Shown: positions 45,872-55,695 of the stretch, one piece after another
Layout of the letters: each line of letters opens with the position of its first letter
Numbering within the stretch: the first letter of the stretch is position 1
Source of the DNA: Acidobacteriota bacterium
Lineage (GTDB): Bacteria; Acidobacteriota; Terriglobia; Bryobacterales; Bryobacteraceae
Assembly: GCA_025352795.1 (NCBI GenBank)
Contig: JANXSF010000019.1
Span: 1 to 60,860 of the forward strand
Direction of reading: 5' to 3'
DNA length: 60,860 nucleotides
Translations under genes and position numbers: made by a program
The notes under the pieces: generated by a model
Seen by the model: only the letters and a program-made list of their open reading frames with translations
Database searches by the model: none
What the model was told of the DNA's origin: nothing

Positions 45872-48408
45872 TGCTTCAAGTCCCGCTGTAACTCGGCCAG
45901 TAACTGCAGTGCCTCAATGGGGCGAGTGGTATCTAAATCAAGGGCGCGAATCTTTTCGGCAATTCCAGAATTGACGGGTTCAAACAGGCGAATCTGCATG
46001 GGTTGATGATTCGGTTCTGGAATCAGTTCATCCCTGACAATGGACTCAGTTCTTTCGTGAAGCTTCAGAACTTCACGAGCCCGTTCAATGACAGAAACGG
46101 GCAGCGCCGCCAACCGCGCCACCTCAATGCCGTAACTCTTATCAGCAGCCCCGGCCAATACTTTGCGTAGAAACAGAATTCCATCACCTGATTCTTTTAC
46201 GGAAACATGTAAGTTACAAACACCTTTTAACTGTCCCGCCAAAATGGTCAACTCATGATAATGAGTGGCAAACAGAGTTCGTGCGCCAATGGTGTTATGA
46301 ATATGTTCCACCACCGCCCAGGCCAACGCCAAGCCATCGTAAGTGGATGTTCCTCGACCGATTTCGTCCAGAATAATCAGACTGCTTTTTGTGGCGGTAT
46401 TCAAAATCACGGCGGTTTCCGTCATTTCTACCATGAAGGTTGATCGGCCTCGGGCTAAATTATCGGCAGCGCCAATGCGAGTGAACACGCGATCAATCAC
46501 CGGAAGCGTTGCCCCCGATGCTGGAACGAAGGAACCCATTTGGGCCAAGATTGAAATCAACGCTGTCTGCCGCAAATACGTTGATTTGCCGCCCATGTTG
46601 GGGCCTGTGATCAATGCTAAATGTTTTAATGACGGGTCAAGCGAAACATCGTTTGGAATAAAACGGGCGGCATCACGGATGGCAAGTTTTTCAATTACCG
46701 GATGCCTGCCTTCCAGAATCCGCAGTTCACCACCTTCGGTCATCACTGGGCGTGTGTAGCGATTCACTACCGCCACTTCTGCCAGAGCAGTAGTCAGATC
46801 AAGATCGGCAACGTGCGCCGCTGTTTGACGGATACCCGTTGCATGGCCAGCTACCAAGGTGCGAATTCCATTGAAAATATCTTTTTCCAGCGTTAGAATG
46901 CGATCCTCCGCAGCTAGTACTTTGCCTTCTAATTCTTTCAACTCCGGGGTTGTGAAGCGTTCCGCATTGACCAAAGTTTGTTTGCGATCGTAATCAAAAG
47001 GGGCCAGATGCAGGTTCGATTTGGTGATTTCAATGTAGTATCCAAAAACATTATTGAATCGTACTTTGAGTGACTGAATGCCCGTCCGTTCCCGCTCGCG
47101 CAATTCGATTGCGGCAATGTAACCTTTGCTATTGCGGCTGATGTCGCGCAGTTCATCCAGTTCAGCATTGACTCCGGCGCGAATGGTTCCGCCGTCGGCA
47201 ATGGCCACTGGCGGTTCTTCAGCAATGCCTTCCAGAATAGTAGATCGCACATCGGCCATTTCATCGAAATGCTGATTCGCTAAAAGCAGATTCAGTTCCG
47301 GAAGTTTTTCTAACGACCGGCCCAGCGCCATGAGTTCGCGAGGAGTTACTGAGCCCAAAGTGACGCGGGCCAACAGCCTTTCCAGGTCCAGAATGCGCGC
47401 TAAGATCTTTCTTACTTCAGCACGCAAGATGGTATTTTTTGTGAACTTTTCAATTGCATCCAAACGTCCATTGATTTCGGCAATGTCCACCGAAGGTCGC
47501 AGCAGTCGGCGGCGCAAGAGTCGAGCCCCCATGCCCGTGCAGGTTTGATCAATGACACTGGCCAAAGTGGAATCTGCTTGTTCAGCGGAAAACAGCGGAT
47601 CGACTAATTCCAAATTTCGGACAGTCACTGAATCCAGCACCATGGCCTGGTTGCGATCGTAAAACGAAGGACGGTCCAGATGGTCCAGTGAAGAACGTTG
47701 CGTATCCCGTAAGTAATGCAGCACCGCTCCGGCAGCGGCCACGGCCAGCGGACGGTTGTCTAAGCCGCAACCATCCAGACTTAGTAATTTGAAATGCTCT
47801 TTCAAAATACGGTCTGCAAAATCCTGCGCAAAGGTCCAGGCTTCCACTTCGGTTCTAAGACGAGCCGGGTCTGGATGAAAGCCGGGTGATGCCAAAACTT
47901 CGCGGACGTTTAAGGCATCCAACGCCGGGGCCACTTCGGCAAGGTTCAATTCCGTTGTGCGAAACTCTCCAGTGGAAACGTCCACATACGCCAGGCCTGC
48001 TTTATCGCCGCCTTTTTCCCCACTACGATATACCGCAGCCAGATAATTATTTTCCCGTGATCGCAGCATGTGCGAATCGGTGGCGGTGCCTGGGGTCAGA
48101 ATGCGAGTCACCTCGCGACGCACCAGTTTGACGGCCTTCGATGGAGCTTCCATCTGTTCGCAAATGGCCACTCTGTAGCCTTTCTGAATCAGTCGGCCAA
48201 GGTAACCGTCAGCCGCATGATATGGCACCCCGCACATAGGAATGTTGTGACGGGCGGTGAGGGTGATTTCCAACTCGCGGGCAGCGGTAACGGCATCGTC
48301 ATAGAACATTTCATAAAAGTCACCCAGGCGAAAGAACAATAAAGCGCCGGGCACCTGCTGCCGGATAGATTGGTATTGCCGCATGAGCGGTGTTGAAGCT
48401 TCTTCCAT
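45868..48408 (-). CDS. mutS: DNA mismatch repair protein MutS
   Basis: About 846 residues from the ATG at 48408 (MEEASTPLMRQYQSIRQQVP). An in-frame ATG at 48447 would overlap the gdhA end and is less likely. The mismatch-recognition N-terminus has the FYEMFYDDA motif; the ATPase has Walker A GPNMGGKSTYLRQ and the DEIGRGTSTYDG motif; the C-terminal dimer helix follows. It starts repair at mismatches with MutL. It lies 7 bases after the glutamate dehydrogenase stop and is followed by anmK. Confidence 0.95.
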   Translation of the reverse strand: MEEASTPLMRQYQSIRQQVPGALLFFRLGDFYEMFYDDAVTAARELEITLTARHNIPMCGVPYHAADGYLGRLIQKGYRVAICEQMEAPSKAVKLVRREVTRILTPGTATDSHMLRSRENNYLAAVYRSGEKGGDKAGLAYVDVSTGEFRTTELNLAEVAPALDALNVREVLASPGFHPDPARLRTEVEAWTFAQDFADRILKEHFKLLSLDGCGLDNRPLAVAAAGAVLHYLRDTQRSSLDHLDRPSFYDRNQAMVLDSVTVRNLELVDPLFSAEQADSTLASVIDQTCTGMGARLLRRRLLRPSVDIAEINGRLDAIEKFTKNTILRAEVRKILARILDLERLLARVTLGSVTPRELMALGRSLEKLPELNLLLANQHFDEMADVRSTILEGIAEEPPVAIADGGTIRAGVNAELDELRDISRNSKGYIAAIELRERERTGIQSLKVRFNNVFGYYIEITKSNLHLAPFDYDRKQTLVNAERFTTPELKELEGKVLAAEDRILTLEKDIFNGIRTLVAGHATGIRQTAAHVADLDLTTALAEVAVVNRYTRPVMTEGGELRILEGRHPVIEKLAIRDAARFIPNDVSLDPSLKHLALITGPNMGGKSTYLRQTALISILAQMGSFVPASGATLPVIDRVFTRIGAADNLARGRSTFMVEMTETAVILNTATKSSLIILDEIGRGTSTYDGLALAWAVVEHIHNTIGARTLFATHYHELTILAGQLKGVCNLHVSVKESGDGILFLRKVLAGAADKSYGIEVARLAALPVSVIERAREVLKLHERTESIVRDELIPEPNHQPMQIRLFEPVNSGIAEKIRALDLDTTRPIEALQLLAELQRDLKQ

Positions 48409-48415
48409 AACGGGG

Positions 48416-49693
48416 CTATGCGTAGATGCCGCGCAAACGAATCGCAAAAGCTACGCGATCAAGGGCCAGCATGTAAGCCGCAATTCGATTGTGCACCTTG
48501 TGCGTTTGGGCGTAATGAACCACATCCCAAAAGCTTTCGTTCATGATTTCTTCCAGGCGTTGATTCACCAACTGTTCATTCCAGAAGTAACCTTGACGAT
48601 CCTGCACCCATTCAAAGTAGGACACCGTAACTCCGCCGGCATTAGCCAGAATATCTGGGATTACAAAAATGCCGCGATCTTCCAAAATCTTATCGGCGAC
48701 AGCGGTTGTAGGGCCGTTGGCGCCTTCACACAGAATCCTGGTATTGATCTTTCCGGCCGTTTCTGAAGTAATAACATTTTCTTTTGCGGCTGGAATCAGC
48801 ACGTCGCACTTTAAGAAAAGAGCTTCTGCAGAAGGCATGGTTTCCCCTTCCGGAAAATTACGGATTGACCCATGCTCCTTCCGCCAAGCCATCAACTTTT
48901 CAATATCCAGACCCTTGGGATTGTACACGGCGCCATCGTATTCAATGATGCAAGTAATGCGGATGCCTTGCTTCGCCATCAACTTTGCGGCCATGCCACC
49001 GACGTTGCCAAAACCTTGCACAATTACGTCCACTTGGGTGGGAACCATGCCCAAGTGTTTCAACGCTTGCAAGGTGACGAACAAACATCCGCGGCCGGTA
49101 GCTTCAGCGCGTCCGCGTGAACCTCCCAAATTAATCGGCTTGCCGGTGACCACGCCCGTGGTGGTTTCCCGCTTGTGCATGGAATACGTGTCCATGATCC
49201 AGGCCATGGTTCTTTCATTGGTATTCATATCGGGCGCTGGAACATCTTTTTCAGGCCCAATCATGTCGATGATCTCCGACGTATAACGGCGCGTCAGTCG
49301 CTCCAGTTCGCCATCGGACATAATGTTGGGATCGCAAATGACCCCGCCTTTTGCACCACCAAAAGGAAGGTTGGCCACGGCGCATTTCCAGGTCATCCAA
49401 CTGGCCAGGGCGCGCACTTCATCCAGGTTCACATCGGGAGCATAACGGATGCCACCTTTGCCTGGACCGCGAGCAACGGAATGTTGGACGCGATAGCCGG
49501 TGAACACTTCAATGCGTCCATCATCCAGCAGGACCGGAATATGGACCGTCAATTCCTTGGATGAGGATTTGAGGATCTTCTTGATGCCGTCTTCCAGACC
49601 AAGCCTGGTTGCAGCTTCTTCAATGCGAGCGTCGGCGTTCAACCACGGGTTAAACTCTTTCTGCAATTCTGGCGTAAGCTGTTCGGTTGACAT
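48416..49693 (-). CDS. gdhA: Glu/Leu/Phe/Val dehydrogenase (glutamate dehydrogenase)
   Basis: A 425-residue enzyme. [24 protein letters not shown] and the PAPDMNT nucleotide/substrate motif show the glutamate-dehydrogenase class; the Rossmann [11 protein letters not shown] follows. It converts glutamate and 2-oxoglutarate with NAD(P). The residues at the substrate pocket cannot be checked for glutamate against other amino acids from text alone. It heads the mutS-anmK run on the minus strand. Confidence 0.93.
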   Translation of the reverse strand: MSTEQLTPELQKEFNPWLNADARIEEAATRLGLEDGIKKILKSSSKELTVHIPVLLDDGRIEVFTGYRVQHSVARGPGKGGIRYAPDVNLDEVRALASWMTWKCAVANLPFGGAKGGVICDPNIMSDGELERLTRRYTSEIIDMIGPEKDVPAPDMNTNERTMAWIMDTYSMHKRETTTGVVTGKPINLGGSRGRAEATGRGCLFVTLQALKHLGMVPTQVDVIVQGFGNVGGMAAKLMAKQGIRITCIIEYDGAVYNPKGLDIEKLMAWRKEHGSIRNFPEGETMPSAEALFLKCDVLIPAAKENVITSETAGKINTRILCEGANGPTTAVADKILEDRGIFVIPDILANAGGVTVSYFEWVQDRQGYFWNEQLVNQRLEEIMNESFWDVVHYAQTHKVHNRIAAYMLALDRVAFAIRLRGIYA

Positions 49694-49719
49694 AATTCCA
49701 ACATTATTATCTCACCTGG

Positions 49720-52700
49720 CTACTGAATGGGAATTAAACTCTCTTGACCAGCGGCGGACCCTACACGAATTGTGAACTTGGCCAACCGCGATGGAGCGTT
49801 GGCGGGAATGCGGAAGTTGGCCTGATACAGTCCTAAATTTCCCGGCGCGTATCCGGCAAACAGAATTTCACAAGCCACGTCATTCACGCCCAGGGCAAGG
49901 GTTGTGATCATGATGCTGGGGGGCACAGGTCCAACGCGACCGGTGGGCACAGCCGGCCGCAAGTTTCCGCCGCCCGTGAAAAATAAAGAAACCACTTCAT
50001 TGCGCTTTGCCGGATCTGTTCCTGAAACCAGCGTTCCATCCTGATGGATCACAGCGGCCACATAAGCGTTGCTGGAATTGTCCAGAATTTCAAATATGCC
50101 TGGTTGCGCGGTCAGGACGGGAACGCCTTGTAAGCGCAGCGCTCCAGACCGGTTGGCCACTTCCACGGTTGTTGTTCCTGGTTGAACTTCAAACGGTACT
50201 TGAAAGCTGATCTGTTCCTGCCCATCAATATTGGCCACGCCTAATAATGGCGAAAGAACATCGCCCACCTTCACGGATGTTCCACTTTCAATCGTTTTCC
50301 CGCCGCTTAAAACAATACCGGCAACGGAAGACAGGTTACGACCAAATAGCGTGGCGATGCTGCCAGGAACAAGGCCCGGCTGGTAACTGGCGGCGTTGAC
50401 TACCGCATCGGCAGTGAACAATGGGGTGGAGGGAACAATAATTTGCAGGCTGATGTTGATGGTTTGAGCGCTGGCCAGATCAGCCGCTGGGGCCACCGTG
50501 ATAGCTCCTGTAACCGTCCCGGCGGTAAGCCCGGTGGGGTTCACTGATATTGTGAGAGTGGCTGGCGTGGTTGTCCGGTTCGACGTAGCTAGCAGCCACT
50601 TTGTAGAACCCGTATTCACCACAAAGGGCGTTGGCAGTGGTGTGGAAATGGCCACTGTTTGGGACGATGGAACCGCTCCACCCAGAAAGTAGCTGAAGTT
50701 CACTTGATTGATGCTCACGGCAATCGGCGATGTCTGCGATACGGTAAGGACAACCGGCAGCACTTGTGAAGAACCGGCACCGCCAATCATAACGGAGCCA
50801 TTGTAGGAACCTGTAGCTAATCCGACTGCATTCACGGTCACGGTAATTGTGGATGGCGTTGTGCCGCCCAACGGACTTACGGTCATCCATGGAGTGATGG
50901 TTGTTGCCGTAAATGCACCGGGAGTTACTGCGGAAATTGCGATGGTCTGCGCTGGCGGCGCGGTGCCTGCCTGGACAGAGAAGCTCAGTTGGCCGGGGTT
51001 CAACGTGAACACTTGTCCAGATCCTACGGTCAGGCTGACGGCAATGGTCTGCGCTGTCCCGTTGGCAGGGGTAATGCTAATGGACCCACTGTATTTCCCG
51101 GCAGCCATGGCAATGGGGTTGACGGAAACAGAGAGTGTGCCGGGGGTCCTATTGCCCGAAGCGGTCACAAACAGCCAAGGTGTATTTCCGGCGCTGTAAG
51201 TGAATTGCTGAGTCGAGTTAGAGCTTATAGTAATTGATTGTGGAGCAGGGATCGCATCATTGATCTGATAATTGAAGGCGAGTTGAGTGGGCACAACAGT
51301 AAGTGGTTGTTGACCGCTTACTGTCAGTGTGACGGGTATAACTTGCGGGCTATTGGAGGATCCGGGGGCGATGATTGTGACGGCACCTGTATAGCTGCCA
51401 GCGGCCAACCCGGCTGAGGAAATGCCAACGGTTACTGTGCCTGGTGTGGCCACGCTGGAAGGCACTGCGATTAACCAACTTGTTGAGCCCGTACTTACTG
51501 TGTAGTTCACCGGCGAAGATGCACTAATGGAAATGGTCTGGACATCGGGAGGTGTTCCCGCAAGGGCGGCGGCGAATGTCAACTGGTTGGGACTCACCGT
51601 GATCGCTGAGGGTGGTGCAACGGTGAGGATGACGGGAAGAACCTGTGGACTGTTTACTATGCCCTGTCCCGTGATGATAATGTTTCCATTGTAAGTTCCT
51701 TGTGCCAGTGTGCCGGCGTTCACTGTAACTAGCAGTTGAGTTGGTGCGGAACTACTGATGGTTCCACTTGCTGGTGTCACGGTGAGCCACGACGCCGAGC
51801 CGGTGCTGATGTTGAAAGTGGTCCCAATAGTAGACGATATGCTGACCGGTTGGCCCGGCGGCTGCGCCCCACCAATGGCGTAGTTGAAATTCAACTGGGC
51901 AAAGCTTGCTGAAATGGTGGGAGTTTGGGAAATAATCAGCGTGATGTTCACTGTCAACGGGGAGTTTGATGCTCCAGCAGAAGTAACTCGCAGAGTCCCG
52001 GTGTAAGTTCCCGGATTCAATGCAGCAGGCGTTACAGAAACGAAAATCGCCGCTGGTGTTGCCGTACTTACAGGGGATGGGGCCAGCCACGGTACAGATG
52101 AATCAATCTGCAATGTGGCTCCACTGGGTGCACTGGTCAGGCTGAGTGTCTGTACCGGTGGGAGTTGACCGCCTGCCTGATAATTGAACGTTAATTGAGT
52201 GGGCGAAGCAGTAAGCAGTGGGGCGGCGATTACGGTGATGGTTACTGGAATTGTAAGTGAGCCATTCGCTGCATTCGTGGAGTTAATGGCAATGGAGCCG
52301 TTGTAAGTTCCCGCTGCCAATGCCGATGGATTCACGGCAACATTCAATGTGGCCGGAGCAGTGGAACTTGTGGAGCCAACAGAAAGCCAACCTCCGCTGC
52401 TGACCGCTTGCGTTGTGAAACTTACTGCCGCGCCGCTGGAGGTCAGAAATACAATTTGCGACCCCGGCAAGGTGTCGCCAATTTGGTAGGAAAACGTGAG
52501 CGTGGGGACACTGAGCGTCAATGTTGGCAGTGGTGCCGTGATGGTTAAGGAAAATTGCCTGCTTTGAAGAGTTCCCTGGCCATCGGTAACTGTTGCGGTG
52601 AATCCAAAGGTACCTTCTTGCGATGGAACGCCACGAATGATTCCTAATCCGGAGTCGATAATTAATCCCGGAGAAATTGGATTTGGAGCAGTGGTCCAAA

Positions 52701-53790
52701 GGTAAGGGGGCACGCCGCCGCTTACGCCAAGAGTCTGCGCAAACGGTGTGCCGGTAAATGCTCTGGGAAGTGCGGTGGAAGTGATTTGCAACGGCGCAGT
52801 GATGCGGATGGAAAGTGAGCGGGAAATGCTATCCCTGCCCGTATTGATCACTTGAATGGTGAAGTTGAAAAGTCCGGCTCTAGTAGGAGTGCCGATGATG
52901 TTGATGTTGTCGGACAAGGGAACCAGGGCCTGCAACTGCAGACCGTCGGGCAGCACTCCGCTGAGGATATTCCACGTGCGGCCAGTGGGCGCAACGCCTC
53001 CGGCTGCGGAAACGGTAGCTGAATAAAAAGTGCCGATCGGACCATCGGGAAGGGAACTGGTCACAATGCGAAATGTTGGTTCCACGGTGATAGTCAGCAC
53101 GGTGGAGGCTTGTTTTCCTGCACAACAAGGGGAACCATAAATGCCGCTATCTTGAACTTGAATATTCGGATAAAACGTCCCGGCAGCGGTGGGGGTCCCC
53201 GATAGAATTCCCGTATTACTAAATGACATTCCTGGCGGGATATTTAGCGGGTCCAAACTTGCCCAAGTATAAGGCGAGACGCCCCCACTTGCAGGCAACG
53301 CCATGGTGTAAAACCTCCCGACGGTGGCACTGGGTAAAGGCTCCTGATTGATGATGGCAATTTGCACTTGTGCAACGGCTTCTAACAGGAAAGCGGAAGT
53401 GGCTATGTTGTTAGCAGCATCGGTAACTTTGATAGTTACGGAGAATGAACCGGAAATGGTGGACGACCCTGAAATCATCCCGCTGGCCGCGCCCAAGGTC
53501 AATCCCGTGGGAAGGCTCCCGGTGCTGATAGACCAAGAGTAAGGAGAGGTTTCGCCGGTGGCCTGCAAGGTCTGCGAATAGGGCACTTGGTTGATGCTGC
53601 GCAGAATTGATGTGGTAACAATTTTGAGCGTAGTTTGGGCAATAGCTGGGCTACGTCGTGCAGCGGAGCTTGTGTCAGTCGCTGATACCAATTCCTGGAA
53701 GTTAGTTGCCAGTGGCTTTTGCCCAAAGAGCAGACTTCCAAAGAAGAGCGGCAGACCGAAAACGCAGTAACTTAGAAAGTTATTGGCCAT
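49720..53790 (-). CDS. Large secreted protein: Ig-like domains, seven BACON-like repeats, Solibacter C-terminal domain
   Basis: A 1356-residue exported protein. The signal is FLSYCVFGLPLFFGSLLFG. Residues about 60-430 hold four putative Ig-like (He_PIG) domains with the GGVSPYTW-type motif. Residues about 430-1110 hold seven tandem BACON-like repeats of roughly 90 residues, each with a SPTQLTFNYQ-like strand and a final GSIxI strand. The last 230 residues (AVVNAASYQPGLVPGSIATL, then GQEQISFQVPFEV, SLFFTGGGN, NVGGAPGN-like) match the Solibacter C-terminal domain TIGR03437. It probably sits on the surface and binds carbohydrate or protein. It is alone as a transcription unit. Confidence 0.9.
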   Translation of the reverse strand: MANNFLSYCVFGLPLFFGSLLFGQKPLATNFQELVSATDTSSAARRSPAIAQTTLKIVTTSILRSINQVPYSQTLQATGETSPYSWSISTGSLPTGLTLGAASGMISGSSTISGSFSVTIKVTDAANNIATSAFLLEAVAQVQIAIINQEPLPSATVGRFYTMALPASGGVSPYTWASLDPLNIPPGMSFSNTGILSGTPTAAGTFYPNIQVQDSGIYGSPCCAGKQASTVLTITVEPTFRIVTSSLPDGPIGTFYSATVSAAGGVAPTGRTWNILSGVLPDGLQLQALVPLSDNINIIGTPTRAGLFNFTIQVINTGRDSISRSLSIRITAPLQITSTALPRAFTGTPFAQTLGVSGGVPPYLWTTAPNPISPGLIIDSGLGIIRGVPSQEGTFGFTATVTDGQGTLQSRQFSLTITAPLPTLTLSVPTLTFSYQIGDTLPGSQIVFLTSSGAAVSFTTQAVSSGGWLSVGSTSSTAPATLNVAVNPSALAAGTYNGSIAINSTNAANGSLTIPVTITVIAAPLLTASPTQLTFNYQAGGQLPPVQTLSLTSAPSGATLQIDSSVPWLAPSPVSTATPAAIFVSVTPAALNPGTYTGTLRVTSAGASNSPLTVNITLIISQTPTISASFAQLNFNYAIGGAQPPGQPVSISSTIGTTFNISTGSASWLTVTPASGTISSSAPTQLLVTVNAGTLAQGTYNGNIIITGQGIVNSPQVLPVILTVAPPSAITVSPNQLTFAAALAGTPPDVQTISISASSPVNYTVSTGSTSWLIAVPSSVATPGTVTVGISSAGLAAGSYTGAVTIIAPGSSNSPQVIPVTLTVSGQQPLTVVPTQLAFNYQINDAIPAPQSITISSNSTQQFTYSAGNTPWLFVTASGNRTPGTLSVSVNPIAMAAGKYSGSISITPANGTAQTIAVSLTVGSGQVFTLNPGQLSFSVQAGTAPPAQTIAISAVTPGAFTATTITPWMTVSPLGGTTPSTITVTVNAVGLATGSYNGSVMIGGAGSSQVLPVVLTVSQTSPIAVSINQVNFSYFLGGAVPSSQTVAISTPLPTPFVVNTGSTKWLLATSNRTTTPATLTISVNPTGLTAGTVTGAITVAPAADLASAQTINISLQIIVPSTPLFTADAVVNAASYQPGLVPGSIATLFGRNLSSVAGIVLSGGKTIESGTSVKVGDVLSPLLGVANIDGQEQISFQVPFEVQPGTTTVEVANRSGALRLQGVPVLTAQPGIFEILDNSSNAYVAAVIHQDGTLVSGTDPAKRNEVVSLFFTGGGNLRPAVPTGRVGPVPPSIMITTLALGVNDVACEILFAGYAPGNLGLYQANFRIPANAPSRLAKFTIRVGSAAGQESLIPIQ

Positions 53791-53952
53791 TCCCGGAATT
53801 TAGATGGTACTACAGATTTCGATGTGAGGGAATGATATTTATTGTAGTTTCAATGCATTACGGATAATTCCTAGGGCGGTGTGCGCGAGCTTGGATTTGT
53901 TGGGAATGATTGATGGTTGTAATCACAATTGACAACGGATGTTACCGATTTG

Positions 53953-53986
53953 TTGCCGAAGAAACCAAAATCTGTGATATAGTCAC
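53953..53986 (+). promoter_or_regulatory. Possible promoter with an overlapping GTGA-TATAG-TCAC dyad
   Basis: TTGCCG (53953-53958) and TATAGT (53978-53983) with a 19-base spacer give a weak promoter 45 bases upstream of the ATG at 54031. The -10 lies inside an inverted repeat GTGA-TATAG-TCAC at 53974-53986 that could be an operator. AGGAGG at 54015-54020 is a good ribosome site. Confidence 0.35.
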
Positions 53987-54030
53987 CCGAATAGATAAAA
54001 AGTTACATTTTGCAGGAGGTTTGCTGAAAA

Positions 54031-54555
54031 ATGAATGGGCGATCCTTAGTAGCGGCGGTATTCTTGCCAATGGCATTGTTTCTGTTTGCTTTGATCGGTG
54101 GTGGCGCAAATGAATCAGCCCCCACACGGGCTGCAACAGGCAAGGGTGAAAAAGTTAAAAACACGCCACCAACACAGATCGCAAAAACTGCCGTTAAGAA
54201 GGGATCAGCAGTACCCATTCTAAAAACGGTCCACCACCTCTTGAATGACTCTTTCGGCGTTGCAGCCCAGGGACCTCTTTCCGATCAGCTGAATTCTTAT
54301 AAGATCAAAACACTCTTTGTCTTTGTGCCAGATCCAAATGCAAGTACGCTTGCGCTGGAAGCTGATCGATCTTTGGATGCCGTCCGGTTGGCATTGAGCG
54401 ATGAAGGGTGCGTACCCTACAAGTCAACGGAACTTCCTTGGCGGACCACTGCGCCCGAATCCTCGAAAACCGAGAAACACAAGACAGAAGACAAGATAGA
54501 AGAGGAATCAGGGGATAAGTCGACACATCCTGGCATCTGGTTATTTAGAAGTTGA
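54031..54555 (+). pseudogene. First part of a broken membrane-protein gene
   Basis: A 174-codon frame with an N-terminal signal or anchor (LVAAVFLPMALFLFALIGG), then a region rich in Lys, Thr and Ser, then FVFVPDPNASTLALEADRSL. It stops at TGA (54553-54555). The reading frame continues in phase after the stop: GAT CCC TTG AGA AAG enters the next piece, which begins at 54562. The stop therefore looks like a nonsense mutation in a longer gene. No family is recognised. Confidence 0.6.
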
Positions 54556-54561
54556 GATCCC

Positions 54562-55695
54562 TTGAGAAAGGAAGACTGCTATTCACAGTTAGTGGTTGTA
54601 TTTCTGATTGGTGAGAGCCCTGTGACAGGAATTTCCAAGCCACAGTTCACAAGTGCGCTGCTACAGTACAAGGAGCTTAAGCCCTATAGTATTCCCAGTG
54701 ATTTGAACATTGTTGGACCGGTATTTTCCGGGACGGTAGACTCTATCGCCAAAGTATTGTACGACAAGAAAGTGTTGGATAATTATCGCTTTCACGCAAT
54801 TAGCGGGACGGCTAGTCTTCCAGACTTGGAGCATAAACTGCGGGAGTTGGTTAGTTACAAAAAGGACAAAATCAGTCTTAAACAACTGGATTCAGAACCT
54901 GAAGCTTTTCAAACGATGATCGGAGCTCTTGGGAATGAAGAGCGAACCGCACTTATTCGTGAGGCGGACACCTCTTACGGTGAGGAACTCGTTCAAAACG
55001 ATAAATTTCAGCAATTCAAATATTCCCGGAGCCTTCTGCATCTCAGAGCTGCCTACGAAGCAGACACAGACTTGATGGCTCGTATTTTTCCAAAGGCCCT
55101 TCGTCCGAATCAATTGGCGTTACGCTTTGCTACGGGCAAAGAGCAGATTGACACTCTTCCTGTTTACGCTCCAGAAAATTTTGCTGTTTCGCAACAACTG
55201 ACCCTGCGTCACCTGGCCAGCTACTTGTCACGTGCCAAATTTTTGAATTTGATCATTACTGGTTCAGATCCATTAGACATGGTGTTTCTGGCGCGATTCT
55301 TTCAAGAAGAGGCACCCAACCTTCGATTGGCTGTCTTAACATCTGACGATCTTCTTGACCGTGAGGCTGGATCTGTTTCGTTGAGGGGCGTACTTACAAT
55401 CTCGAAGCAGCCTACAGGCGCAGTTGCGCATAAGCAAATTGAATTGCCCAGCGCGACATCCTTTGGCATCTACGAAGCTTCAAGGCTTCAATTGAATCCG
55501 GGACATCTTGTCGCAAAGCAGGCGGTCTTGTCGGTTGTCGGGGTTGATGGTGAGTGGCCGATTCTCACCAAAGGGGATGTGAATGAAAAGAAATCAAAAT
55601 CATGGAGAAAGTTCATCCGCTTTGGCCCACTTGTTGCAGGTGTGTTGGTTATCATTTTTTGGCATTTGGACCAATGTTTGCCTATCTGGTGCTAG
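54562..55695 (+). pseudogene. Middle part of the broken membrane-protein gene
   Basis: A 377-codon frame beginning at TTG (54562), in the same phase as the piece before it. It carries SQLVVVFLIGESPVTGIS, SLPDLEHKLRELVSYKKDK and ENFAVSQQLTLRHLASYLSR, and ends in a hydrophobic stretch. Near 55655-55660 a run of six T occurs; reading one base back there joins VLVII to FLAFGPMFAYLVLGPLETK in the third frame, which is a natural membrane segment. No function is known. As annotated alone it lacks a convincing start. Confidence 0.6.
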
